Of a DNA stretch of 64,000 nt, positions 1 to 7,381 are shown piece by piece (the first letter of the stretch is position 1; every line of letters begins with the position of its first letter). The position numbers and the translations under genes are program-made. This DNA comes from Brevibacillus choshinensis. GTDB lineage: Bacteria; Bacillota; Bacilli; Brevibacillales; Brevibacillaceae. The notes beneath the pieces were generated by a model that searched no databases, was not told the DNA's origin, and worked only from the letters and a program-made list of their open reading frames with translations. The stretch is taken from NCBI RefSeq assembly GCF_001420695.1, contig NZ_LJJB01000013.1, forward strand, positions 906,121 through 970,120. The letters run 5' to 3'.

Positions 1-2
1 AA

Positions 3-275
3 TCGCTGTCTTTGGACCAAGGAGCGCATGGGAATGCAACGGTAAAAGGATATGGCCACGTAGTCGACCACCCGGAAATCGTGATTCAACGTCTCTCGGA
101 GGAGCACGGAATCGCTACGATTGATGGAAACACGACCCTCGGTCTGCTCGACCGCGTCCAGATCATTCCGAATCATGCATGTACAGTGATGAACCTGTTT
201 GATCAAGTATATGTTGTACGCGATGGACAGGTCATTGAGACATGGAAGGTAGACGCCAGAGGTAATGTACAATAA
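3..275 (+). CDS. C-terminal part of a D-serine/D-threonine dehydratase-like PLP enzyme (5' end outside window)
   Basis: The reading frame is open from the window edge, so only about the last 90 residues are seen. The motif PNHACTVMNLFDQVYVVRDG is typical of the C-terminal domain of the DSD1/D-threonine aldolase family of fold-III PLP enzymes. In that family the His and Cys of NHAC bind a zinc ion at the active site. The enzyme would act in the cytoplasm on a D-hydroxy-amino acid, by dehydration or aldol cleavage. The exact substrate cannot be told from this fragment. Family assignment is fairly sure; substrate is inference. Confidence 0.75.
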   Translation, partial: SLSLDQGAHGNATVKGYGHVVDHPEIVIQRLSEEHGIATIDGNTTLGLLDRVQIIPNHACTVMNLFDQVYVVRDGQVIETWKVDARGNVQ

Positions 276-374
276 AAGGTTTGACAGATTGTCGTCCGCC
301 CAGTATCATTGGAAAAATTTATGAGCGCTGTTCTGCGGTTCTTACCTGGCAGAACAGTCAGGGGAGACACAATC

Positions 375-965
375 ATGTTACGAATCACACCTGTCACACT
401 AGAAGGAAAGCTTGTCCGATTGGAACCATTACGCCCAGAACATCGTGAGGGACTGTGGGAAGCTGGCCACTTCGAGGAAATTTGGACCTACATGAGCGTA
501 AAAATGGCCAAGCCGGAAGACGCGTGGAGTTTTATCGATTCAGCTATGAAAAATGAAGCGGAAGGAACAGAGCTTCCTTTCGTGATTATTAATCAACAAG
601 ATGGGAAAATCATCGGAAGTACGCGTTTCCTAAATATTTCGCAAAAGGATCGGGGTCTGGAGATTGGCTTCACTTGGTTGACGCCGTCGGTCTGGAAGAC
701 AGCAATCAATACGGAATGCAAATGGCTCTTGATGCGTCATTGCTTTGAGGAGTTAGGTTGCATTCGCGTACAGCTCAAGACGGATTCGCGAAATCTCAAT
801 TCCCAACGGGCGATTGCTCGGATTGGAGGCGTCCACGAAGGCGTTTTGCGCAATCATGTGATCTTGCCTGACGGATATATCAGAGATTCCGTTTATTTCA
901 GCATTGTAGATCGCGAATGGCCAGCTGTGCAGGAAAAGCTGCATTTGTTGCTGTTTGGTGAATAA
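375..965 (+). CDS. GNAT-family N-acetyltransferase (RimJ/RimL type)
   Basis: This 196-residue protein has the Acetyltransf_3 pattern: an N-terminal stretch with LVRLEPLRPEHREGLW, a central GLEIGFTWLTPSVW strand-loop, and a C-terminal block with AIARIGGVHEGVLRNH. That last block resembles the acetyl-CoA binding and C-terminal region of RimJ/RimL-like enzymes, which acetylate N-termini or small amines. The ATG at 375 was chosen over the upstream in-frame ATG at 309 because AGGGGAG lies about 8 bases before it and homology begins there. It stands alone between unrelated genes. The substrate is unknown. Confidence 0.8.
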   Translation: MLRITPVTLEGKLVRLEPLRPEHREGLWEAGHFEEIWTYMSVKMAKPEDAWSFIDSAMKNEAEGTELPFVIINQQDGKIIGSTRFLNISQKDRGLEIGFTWLTPSVWKTAINTECKWLLMRHCFEELGCIRVQLKTDSRNLNSQRAIARIGGVHEGVLRNHVILPDGYIRDSVYFSIVDREWPAVQEKLHLLLFGE

Positions 966-978
966 ACACGTGGAACGA

Positions 979-1006
979 TTGTGGGGCGAGCGGAAGGGTG
1001 TACAAT
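979..1006 (+). promoter_or_regulatory. Putative sigma-A promoter for the DUF3054 gene
   Basis: TTGTGG (979-984) and TACAAT (1001-1006) are separated by 16 bases and lie about 55 bases before the start at 1062. The -10 box is good and the -35 box is moderate. Confidence 0.4.
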
Positions 1007-1061
1007 AGAAGAGCAAAAGGTCTGTTGTACATTTTATGCTTCTTGAGAAATGAGGGTATTC

Positions 1062-1475
1062 ATGAGACTGCGAATCTTGCCGGCTGGTTTCGTGCTATTG
1101 GTCGGAGATCTGATCGCCTTCCTGCTGTTCGCTTACTATGGAAAGCTGGCCCATCATATGCCTGTATCGTTACTTGGGATACTGGATACACTCGCCCCGT
1201 TTTTGGTTGGCTGGATTGTGGCAATTCTTGTATTTCGAAGCTATGGCTATAAAGCGTATGCATCATTTGGCTCATTACTTTTGTTCACCCTTCTTACTTG
1301 GACGTTAGCTGCCCCGATCGGTTTGGTCGTTCGAGTCTGGTGGACCGGAATACCCATGACTTGGACCTTCACATGGGTCGCCTATGTGATCACTCTGGCG
1401 TTTCTACTCGGCTGGAGAATCCTGTTTGCCATCGGATACGCGATCTGCAGACGATATCAACGCAAACTGGCGTGA
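1062..1475 (+). CDS. DUF3054-like integral membrane protein
   Basis: The 137-residue product is almost entirely hydrophobic, with four predicted membrane spans and short polar loops. It ends in a basic cytoplasmic tail (CRRYQRKLA). Length and pattern fit the DUF3054 membrane family, for which no function is established. A start at 1062 is preferred over ATG 1050 because TGAGGG at 1051-1056 is well spaced from it. It appears monocistronic. Family assignment is from pattern recognition only. Confidence 0.65.
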   Translation: MRLRILPAGFVLLVGDLIAFLLFAYYGKLAHHMPVSLLGILDTLAPFLVGWIVAILVFRSYGYKAYASFGSLLLFTLLTWTLAAPIGLVVRVWWTGIPMTWTFTWVAYVITLAFLLGWRILFAIGYAICRRYQRKLA

Positions 1476-1550
1476 GTGTGGAGTAGAATGGAGTAAAGAG
1501 ACGGAGTTTGGTTACGCTATCCTTTGACAACATCAAGGGAGGTGGACCGC

Positions 1551-1682
1551 TTGGGCAAAAACAACAACAGCCAGGACCTGGGTAAAAACCGTGGAAAAAC
1601 GCTGGACGAGAAAGACAAGAACACGAATTTGCGACAATCTCAACACAATGATCGCAATGAAGGGACAAGTAAAAACCGCTGA
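1551..1682 (+). CDS. Small hydrophilic 43-residue protein, possibly a spore-associated peptide
   Basis: A TTG start at 1551 is preceded by AGGGAGGTGG at ideal spacing, and the ORF runs 43 codons to TGA at 1680-1682. The product is very rich in Asn, Lys, Asp and Gln, has no hydrophobic core and begins MGKNNNSQDLGKNRGKTLDE. That composition is reminiscent of small acid-soluble spore proteins of the minor (SspK/L/N/O) kind, but I do not recognise a specific family. The stop codon lies inside the intrinsic terminator stem, so the gene is certainly expressed as a short unit if at all. Spore role is inference. Confidence 0.55.
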   Translation: MGKNNNSQDLGKNRGKTLDEKDKNTNLRQSQHNDRNEGTSKNR

Positions 1683-1702
1683 TTTTCAGCGGTTTTTCTT
1701 TT
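1671..1702 (+). terminator. Intrinsic terminator overlapping the end of the 43-residue ORF
   Basis: Twelve-base stem AAAAACCGCTGA/TCAGCGGTTTTT (1671-1682 with 1685-1696) with a 2-base loop, followed by a T-rich tail. The last codons and the stop form the 5' arm. Confidence 0.85.
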
Positions 1703-1745
1703 TTCTACTATCGGAAAGTATTAAAATTTTAAGGTTGATAGTGTA

Positions 1746-1811
1746 AGCGCAACTAAGGCTCCGCCGGCGCCAAGGCTTGGCAAAGCCAAGTTTTCTAATG
1801 TGGATGGCGCT
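1746..1811 (+). other. Possible structured RNA or DNA element
   Basis: AGCGC (1746-1750) can pair with GCGCT (1807-1811), enclosing a GC-rich hairpin and the clear hairpin CTTGGC-AAA-GCCAAG. It lies upstream of an extended -10 promoter. I could not match it to a known riboswitch class. Confidence 0.2.
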
Positions 1812-1838
1812 CAAATGGGCACGATTCCAGAAGCATTA

Positions 1839-1847
1839 TGTTATAAT
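1839..1847 (+). promoter_or_regulatory. Extended -10 promoter
   Basis: TGTTATAAT is a consensus extended -10 element (TGn-TATAAT) about 80 bases before the GTG at 1930. No convincing -35 box is present, as expected for the extended -10 class. Confidence 0.4.
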
Positions 1848-1929
1848 AGGTTTTGTTTTTTTAATCGCCGAAAGGCAACTTAGCGAGATCTGTGCCTTTT
1901 AGGGTACGATAGCGAGTGGAGGGAAGATT

Positions 1930-2292
1930 GTGACGGAACCGATGCAGGATGTACAGCCGGTGACCTTGTCGTCACAGGCATTTTTGATATTATGCCGTCT
2001 CTATGACGGATGCTACGACGAGCTGAAACAAAATGAGCAGCTAACCGAACTGGTCGAGTCGATTGCGGATATTCTCTTGGCAGGTGTGGAAACGCTGGAG
2101 AAGCAAGAAACCAAACCAAAGAACATCACGTTCCCGCTGACGTTGCAGCAGGTTTTCCTGCTCAGAAGATTGGTCGTGGATTTGCTGGCTCACGCCCCGG
2201 TCGAAGAGGACGACAAGACCAAGCAGTGGCTTCAGGAATGCTTGACCGCTTTATCCGGAGGCGGAGGAAAAGCGAATGCCCCAATCTCCTGA
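1930..2292 (+). CDS. Conserved hypothetical protein, first gene of the tenI-thiE unit
   Basis: The product is 120 residues, mostly helical and acidic, with Leu-rich segments (LSSQAFLILCRLY, LQQVFLLRRLVVDLLAHAP) and no signal peptide or known catalytic motif. GTG at 1930 is preceded by TGGAGGGA. The 3' end overlaps the start of tenI by 17 bases in another frame, so translation is probably coupled. The coupling hints at a role linked to thiamine synthesis, but that is inference and I do not recognise the family. Confidence 0.6.
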   Translation: MTEPMQDVQPVTLSSQAFLILCRLYDGCYDELKQNEQLTELVESIADILLAGVETLEKQETKPKNITFPLTLQQVFLLRRLVVDLLAHAPVEEDDKTKQWLQECLTALSGGGGKANAPIS

Positions 2293-2902
2293 GCTTCATG
2301 TCATTACGAACGGTCGACAGTCACTCGAAGAAGTGCTCCGCATGGCGGAAGCTGCTTACGCGGGTGGCATGGATTATTTACATATTCGGGAAAAACAACG
2401 TACGGCAAGAGAATGCATGGACTGGGTGTACGCATTAGCAGAGGTAGTGCCCAAGCAGCACTTAATCATCAATGATCGTGTAGATGTAGCAGCCGCAGTA
2501 GCATGTCGAGGTGCTCACTTAGCCTACCATAGCCTGAACCCGGTAGAAGCACGGAAAGTATTATCTCGTGAACAATGGATTGGACGTTCTGTGCATTCCG
2601 GCGTGGAAGCAGAGCAAGCTGCCCGAGAAGGGGTAAACTATGTCCTGTACGGGCATATATTTCCCAGCGGCTCCAAACCGGGTGCAGCGCCAAGAGGAAC
2701 AACTGAGCTCGCTCAGATCACCTCAGGTCTCTCAATTCCTGTCATCGGCATTGGGGGGATTACTCCAGGGAATGTTGGTCAAGTTTTGGCAGCAGGGTGT
2801 GCAGGCGTTGCCGTGTTGTCAGGAATTACGGACGCTATTGACGTAAAGCAGGCAGCATTGGCATACCGAAACGCATTGGATACTTGGGAGGGGCACGTAT
2901 AG
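2276..2902 (+). CDS. tenI: Thiazole tautomerase TenI (thiamine biosynthesis)
   Basis: This 208-residue TIM-barrel protein belongs to the thiamine phosphate synthase superfamily. YLHIREK, IINDRVDVA, YGHIFPSGSKPG and GIGGITPGNVG occupy the expected barrel positions. The His in YGHIF corresponds to the catalytic His of Bacillus TenI, which aromatises the thiazole phosphate made by ThiG. It lacks the HVGQ-type motif of true ThiE, which supports the tautomerase call. It overlaps the upstream ORF and abuts thiE with no gap. No TPP riboswitch was seen upstream of the unit. Confidence 0.85.
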   Translation: MPQSPELHVITNGRQSLEEVLRMAEAAYAGGMDYLHIREKQRTARECMDWVYALAEVVPKQHLIINDRVDVAAAVACRGAHLAYHSLNPVEARKVLSREQWIGRSVHSGVEAEQAAREGVNYVLYGHIFPSGSKPGAAPRGTTELAQITSGLSIPVIGIGGITPGNVGQVLAAGCAGVAVLSGITDAIDVKQAALAYRNALDTWEGHV

Positions 2903-3565
2903 ATGAAAGACATAAAGGTATTGCGAGAAAAAATGGGAGTGTATTTTGTCGTCGGTACACAAGATTGTGGCTATTCGATCGAACGCACAGAGGAAATCGT
3001 TCGGGAAGCACTGCAGGGCGGAGTAAGAACCCTTCAGCTGCGCGACAAAGGAAGCAAATTACTTGCAGACGAGCGCTATGAACTGGGTCGTCAATTGCAA
3101 GCCCTTTGCCGTGAGCACGGAACTCTCTTTTTTGTGAATGATGATGTCGAGCTGGCTGTGCGCTTACAAGCGGATGGAATACATGTTGGCCAAGATGATA
3201 TGAAACTGTCGGATGTTAGGAATGCTGTTGGACCAGACATGTACATCGGCGTTTCTGCTGGCACAGTGGATGAAGCGTTAGCTGCTCAGGCAGGTGGTGT
3301 AGACTGCATAGGAGTGGGAGCGATGTATGCGACTTCCTCCAAAGCAGATGCGGGCGAGCCAATCGGTCCCGCTGGATTGAGAGCGATCCGTGACGCAGTA
3401 GGTAGTGACCTGCCGATTGTCGGAATCGGGGGCATCACGGCGGATAATGCAGCAGAGGTGATTCGTGCCGGAGCAGACGGAGTAGCGATCATTAGTGCCA
3501 TCAGTCGAGCCAGCTCACCACAGGAAGCGGCAATTGCCCTACAGGGAATTGTACGATCTGTCTAG
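2903..3565 (+). CDS. thiE: Thiamine phosphate synthase ThiE
   Basis: The 220-residue product carries the family signatures in order: TLQLRDKGS, FVNDDVELA, GIHVGQDDM, GVGAMYATSSK and IVGIGGITADNA. ThiE couples hydroxymethylpyrimidine pyrophosphate with thiazole phosphate to give thiamine monophosphate. Its ATG directly follows the tenI stop codon, so the two are translationally coupled. Length is normal and no residue appears lost. TenI makes the aromatic thiazole that ThiE consumes, so the pair forms consecutive steps. Confidence 0.92.
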   Translation: MKDIKVLREKMGVYFVVGTQDCGYSIERTEEIVREALQGGVRTLQLRDKGSKLLADERYELGRQLQALCREHGTLFFVNDDVELAVRLQADGIHVGQDDMKLSDVRNAVGPDMYIGVSAGTVDEALAAQAGGVDCIGVGAMYATSSKADAGEPIGPAGLRAIRDAVGSDLPIVGIGGITADNAAEVIRAGADGVAIISAISRASSPQEAAIALQGIVRSV

Positions 3566-3655
3566 CACGGACAGGTTGATAAATACATATGGTAGGTTAA
3601 TAAAAAACTCGGTTGTTAAGAAGCGCCTTATGGCGTCCAAAAGGAGGTGGAGCCG

Positions 3656-4564
3656 ATGAAAAATCGGATTTACCGGATCGGATACGAATGGGTCAGCAAG
3701 AGGGAACTGCTGGAGCGATTACTTGTGCATGATAGCGCATTGGTCGAACATAAAAGATTATACCCCTTGCCAGATGACCAAGAGACCGAAGTTCCGCCAG
3801 AAGAAGAACGACATTCTGTGCTTATCCGTAGTCAGCGTCGCACTGGAGAATGGGTAACCTTTAATGGCTTGTATGAAATTCTCGGGCGCGAGCCGATTCC
3901 GTGGATTGATTCGCCAATCGAATATCACCAGTTCGGGACGGAACTGATTCCAGGAAATATCCGCAGGGAAAAGGCACCCCAAGGGAGAATCCCGGCGCGT
4001 ACAAAGCTGCAAGTTGCTGCTGTACGTCAAGATACTGTCTTTGTGACGGTTCCTGGCCATCCCTCGCGGCGCTATGAGATGTCGTTGTCACATGCACGAT
4101 TTGCAAAAGATCATCCGACGGAATTGGAAATGAAGCTACAAGTCTATGCATTTCCTCCTCGTCCGGACATTTTTGTGGATTGGCTGTTGAAAGAGGGACG
4201 CAAATCAGGAATCATCACGCGGCCGAATCAGGAGCGTGTAGAAAAGTCTGCTTTTCAAGTGTGGGATGACCTTCGCAAAGAGTACGGAATCAGTGTCAGT
4301 GCCGCTTTGCTTGCAATTAAACAGGCATTGATTGTTTTGGATCGAGCGGGTGTAGAGATTGATTTTCCTTACCCCGTGCAGGAACGCTCTGACTTATCCT
4401 TGTTTAGTGAAGCAGAGCGAGATGCTTTTTACTCGTATCAATCCGTTCGCAGTGCGATGGCAGCAGTAGCCGCTCTCTTGACGATTGATCCCAAAGATCC
4501 CTTGCAGGATACATTGCTCATGGATATCATGCTGGAGCAACAAATGAACCGCAGGCGCGAATAG
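3656..4564 (+). CDS. Hypothetical protein, 302 residues
   Basis: No signal peptide, membrane span or catalytic motif is evident. The N-terminal half is polar and rich in Glu and Arg; the C-terminal half contains a helical stretch (VSAALLAIKQALIVLDRAG) and an Ala-rich helix (SAMAAVAALL). ATG 3656 is chosen over the in-frame GTG 3647 because AAGGAGGTGG (3641-3650) has normal spacing only to 3656. It is a single gene between thiE and a monooxygenase gene. I do not recognise the family. Confidence 0.6.
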   Translation: MKNRIYRIGYEWVSKRELLERLLVHDSALVEHKRLYPLPDDQETEVPPEEERHSVLIRSQRRTGEWVTFNGLYEILGREPIPWIDSPIEYHQFGTELIPGNIRREKAPQGRIPARTKLQVAAVRQDTVFVTVPGHPSRRYEMSLSHARFAKDHPTELEMKLQVYAFPPRPDIFVDWLLKEGRKSGIITRPNQERVEKSAFQVWDDLRKEYGISVSAALLAIKQALIVLDRAGVEIDFPYPVQERSDLSLFSEAERDAFYSYQSVRSAMAAVAALLTIDPKDPLQDTLLMDIMLEQQMNRRRE

Positions 4565-4581
4565 ACTCGTCTGCGGTTATT

Positions 4582-4610
4582 TTGGCTTTGGCTGAAATCC
4601 AATGTATAAT
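4582..4610 (+). promoter_or_regulatory. Sigma-A promoter for the monooxygenase gene
   Basis: TTGGCT (4582-4587), a 17-base spacer and a perfect TATAAT (4605-4610), ending 36 bases before the start at 4647. Confidence 0.65.
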
Positions 4611-4646
4611 GGCAGAGTAGACCAATTTGCAAAGGACGTGACGAAT

Positions 4647-4937
4647 ATGTACGTATCCATGAACAGACTACAAGTGCCAGCCGATTATCAGTCACATTTG
4701 GAGCGAGCTTTCGGCGGTGGCGGCGAACGAATGAAAGAAGTTCCAGGATTTCTTGAGTTCCTTTTCCTTGCACCTACTGAAGGGGATGAGTACATCGTCT
4801 TCACGAAATGGGCGACGGAGGAAGACTTCAAAAACTGGACGCAAAGTGAAGCATTCAAACGTGCTCATTCGGGCAGCAACCCTAATAGTCCGGTCAAATC
4901 AGACTTGCGCAACTACCTCGTAAAATCGCATTCGTAA
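4647..4937 (+). CDS. Antibiotic-biosynthesis-monooxygenase-fold protein, heme-degrading IsdG/HmoA type
   Basis: The 96-residue product has the dimeric ferredoxin-like ABM fold pattern. Asn6 (MNR), Trp64 (FKNW) and His74 (RAHSG) lie at the positions of the Asn-Trp-His triad of IsdG-type heme oxygenases, which open heme to release iron. The core FLEFLFLAP...YIVFTKWATEEDF is typical. ATG 4647 follows AAAGGACGTG; the longer frame from 4602 overlaps the promoter. A clear promoter and terminator show a monocistronic unit. Heme as substrate is inference from the triad. Confidence 0.75.
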   Translation: MYVSMNRLQVPADYQSHLERAFGGGGERMKEVPGFLEFLFLAPTEGDEYIVFTKWATEEDFKNWTQSEAFKRAHSGSNPNSPVKSDLRNYLVKSHS

Positions 4938-4942
4938 TCGTA

Positions 4943-4978
4943 GGGCATTTGTCACCTGTTTGGGGCAAATGCCTTTTT
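4943..4978 (+). terminator. Intrinsic terminator
   Basis: Stem GGCATTTG (4944-4951) with CAAATGCC (4966-4973), then TTTTT. Confidence 0.85.
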
Positions 4979-5117
4979 ACTATCACCGTTAGATTTTTGT
5001 CCCCATGGTTTCCCTCCGTTTGCTTTACATCTTGGCCCCATTCCGTCCATAATAGAAGCATTCCATAGATGGAAGAAATCTCCACTGCATAGTAAGAAGT
5101 AAAGGAGCCAGAGCGAT

Positions 5118-6650
5118 TTGAAAAATCGAATACGCACTTATCTTACTCATCTGGCCCCTGTATTGGCGGCCGAAATGCTTTCATTTCTTTCCAATGGACA
5201 CCGCGATTTTGCTACTAAACGAGAGGAGTGTACACACCCGAAGTCTTGGCTTGTACAATTGGTTTCGAGATTAGCAGAGACGGTGGAAACAGAAGATTAT
5301 CGCGATTTGGAACACCACGTAGGGGATTTTGCCAGTACATGCACAAAACAGGGGATGTCCTTACTATTTGTAGTGGAGCGATTGCGGGTTTGCCGGGACA
5401 AGGTATTGGAGCATCTGAACAGAGACTCTGAATCGCTGGTCGTGACCAATGAAGATCGAGTGGCGTTCTATCAGATCCAATTACAGTTGTACCAGCTTGT
5501 CGATCAAGTGGTCGCTCGATTGCTGGAAAACGGACAACCACCAGATTCAGCGCAATACAAAGAGGATGCCGTGTTGTCACAGGGTGCACAGGGAGTTCTA
5601 TTTTCAGCGGTAGCAGAACAAGAATTGGTTCAGCTCGTGCTTCAATCTAGTGATATCGCAGTGTTGATGATTGACCGACAGATGAAAATTATCGAAGCAA
5701 ACTATGCGTTAGCAAGATTGTTTCAAGTCGATCGGGACAAGATCCTCGGAACGAACATCGATGAAACGTTCTGCCCGCATGAAAGCGAACGCTTTGTCCA
5801 ATGGGTCATCGAACGTGGGCAATCGGGACATTATGTCGCGGAATACAACTCGCAATGGACGACAGTTAGCACCAGCCCGATTTATCATGAGGGAGAGGTG
5901 TGGGGCGCCATTGCTGTACTACGTAATGTAACGGACAGCAAGCGATATGAGGAAGAACTGACAAAAAGAGAAGCATTGGCAGCAGTAGGTCAACTAGCTG
6001 CAGGAATGGCACATGAAATTCGGAATCCGCTTACATCGATCAAAGGCTTTATCCAGTTACTGAGAGAGCAAGGCGAGCCCAATCGAAGTGAATCTTACTT
6101 TTCTGTCATCCTTACCGAGATTGAGCGGATTGATGGCTTGCTAAACGACGTTCTCGTCCTGGCACGGTACAGGGATGACAAAATCGTATCGGAGCTTTTC
6201 CCTTTGATGGAGGAAATCAATGGGGTCATACGTTTGCTAGAGCCTGAGGCAAATAGGCGAGGAATCAAGCTGGAGCTGCAAATTGCAGACGGAGAATGGT
6301 ACATAGTCGGACATTGTTCCAGAATCAAACAGGCTGTTCTAAATATCTTGAAAAATGCATTTGAGGCATTAGTCAATCAAGGGTCACTGGTGAGCATTAC
6401 GGTGTTTGCCTCGATTCATCAGGTCGTGATTACCGTTGAAGACGATGGGGAGGGCCTCTCCGAAGATACCTTGCAAAATCTCTTTGTCCCATTTTTCACG
6501 ACGAAACAGGAAGGTACTGGATTGGGACTGTCTACGACACAAAGAATCATCAATGATCATGGGGGAGAAATCTTTGCAGATAACTCACCGAGACTGGGAG
6601 GAGCCCGCTTTGAGATTCGACTCCCTTTTCATGCCCAAGGGCAATGGTGA
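5118..6650 (+). CDS. Cytoplasmic PAS-domain sensor histidine kinase (sporulation-kinase-like)
   Basis: The 510-residue protein has no membrane span. An N-terminal helical region (about 1-165) is followed by a PAS domain (about 175-280, VLMIDRQMKIIEAN). Then comes a HisKA H-box with phospho-acceptor His299 (MAHEIRNPLTSIKGF) and a HATPase domain with N-box NILKNAFEAL, VEDDGEGL and GTGLGLSTTQRII. Such orphan kinases in spore formers often feed the Spo0F/Spo0A phosphorelay. No response regulator gene is adjacent on the same strand, which fits that role. TTG start at 5118 follows AAAGGAGCC. Partner and signal are inference. Confidence 0.88.
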   Translation: MKNRIRTYLTHLAPVLAAEMLSFLSNGHRDFATKREECTHPKSWLVQLVSRLAETVETEDYRDLEHHVGDFASTCTKQGMSLLFVVERLRVCRDKVLEHLNRDSESLVVTNEDRVAFYQIQLQLYQLVDQVVARLLENGQPPDSAQYKEDAVLSQGAQGVLFSAVAEQELVQLVLQSSDIAVLMIDRQMKIIEANYALARLFQVDRDKILGTNIDETFCPHESERFVQWVIERGQSGHYVAEYNSQWTTVSTSPIYHEGEVWGAIAVLRNVTDSKRYEEELTKREALAAVGQLAAGMAHEIRNPLTSIKGFIQLLREQGEPNRSESYFSVILTEIERIDGLLNDVLVLARYRDDKIVSELFPLMEEINGVIRLLEPEANRRGIKLELQIADGEWYIVGHCSRIKQAVLNILKNAFEALVNQGSLVSITVFASIHQVVITVEDDGEGLSEDTLQNLFVPFFTTKQEGTGLGLSTTQRIINDHGGEIFADNSPRLGGARFEIRLPFHAQGQW

Positions 6651-6662
6651 GGGTAACATACG

Positions 6663-6690
6663 AAAAGACGGAATGAATTCCGTCTTTTTT
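6663..6690. terminator. Bidirectional terminator between convergent genes
   Basis: Stem AAAAGACGGAA/TTCCGTCTTTT with TGAA loop and T-run. It separates the plus-strand kinase from the minus-strand response regulator. Confidence 0.85.
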
Positions 6691-6697
6691 GTGCTTC

Positions 6698-7381
6698 TTA
6701 TTTGACTAATTGATGGCGGAGGGCCATGGCAACAGCCTGAGTACGGTCCTCAACGCCCATTTTTTGAAGGATTCGATGGACATGGGTTTTTACTGTTCCT
6801 TCTGAAATGAATAGATTCTGGGCAATTTGATCGTTGCGGAATCCATAGGCAATTTGCTGCAAGACATCCAGCTCTCGGTCTGTTAAATCATCCAGCAGGA
6901 TAGAAGCTGCTTGCGAATTTTCTGGTAAAGCCCGCTGAGATTGGAGGACTTCAGCCAAAGCCTTGGCAGCCGTTACAGTATGAAAGAGAGCTTCTCCCTG
7001 GTAGGCACGTCTAATCAGATCCAGCATCTCTTGAGAGTCTGCGTCTTTAAGCATGTAGCCAACTGCGCCTGCACGAATACCATCCACGACGTAGTTATGG
7101 TTGTCAAAGGTGGTCAAAATCAGCACTTTCAAGGCGGGTTTGAGTAGCATGATCTCGCGTGTCGCATCAATCCCGGACTTGTTGGGCATTTGCACATCCA
7201 TCAAGACGACATCAGGAGTCAGTTCCCCGATGAGCTTTACCGCTTCATCTCCGTCTGAAGCCTCCCCGATCACTTCCATGTCCGGTTGCATTTGGATGAC
7301 ATAACCTAGTCCCTGACGGATCATCGTTTGGTCATCTACTAAAACCACACGAATTTTCTCTTGCTGCTTCGTTTCTGTCAT
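6698..7381 (-). CDS. NarL/FixJ-type response regulator (LiaR/DesR-like)
   Basis: The 227-residue protein has a receiver domain with acidic pocket VDD, phospho-acceptor Asp62 (VLMDVQMPNKSG) and switch Lys in MLKDA. A LuxR-type helix-turn-helix follows (LTDRELDVLQQIAYGF, SEGTVKTHVHRILQKMG). It would bind DNA as a dimer after phosphorylation by the kinase encoded immediately upstream. The two genes overlap by four bases (ATGA), so they are co-translated. The pair is divergent from a marR-RND efflux operon, a plausible target. Confidence 0.92.
   Translation of the reverse strand: MTETKQQEKIRVVLVDDQTMIRQGLGYVIQMQPDMEVIGEASDGDEAVKLIGELTPDVVLMDVQMPNKSGIDATREIMLLKPALKVLILTTFDNHNYVVDGIRAGAVGYMLKDADSQEMLDLIRRAYQGEALFHTVTAAKALAEVLQSQRALPENSQAASILLDDLTDRELDVLQQIAYGFRNDQIAQNLFISEGTVKTHVHRILQKMGVEDRTQAVAMALRHQLVK

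Noticed and set aside
1683-1930. TPP riboswitch upstream of tenI-thiE
   Set aside because: The conserved CTGAGA-type core and associated stems are not present in this stretch or before thiE.
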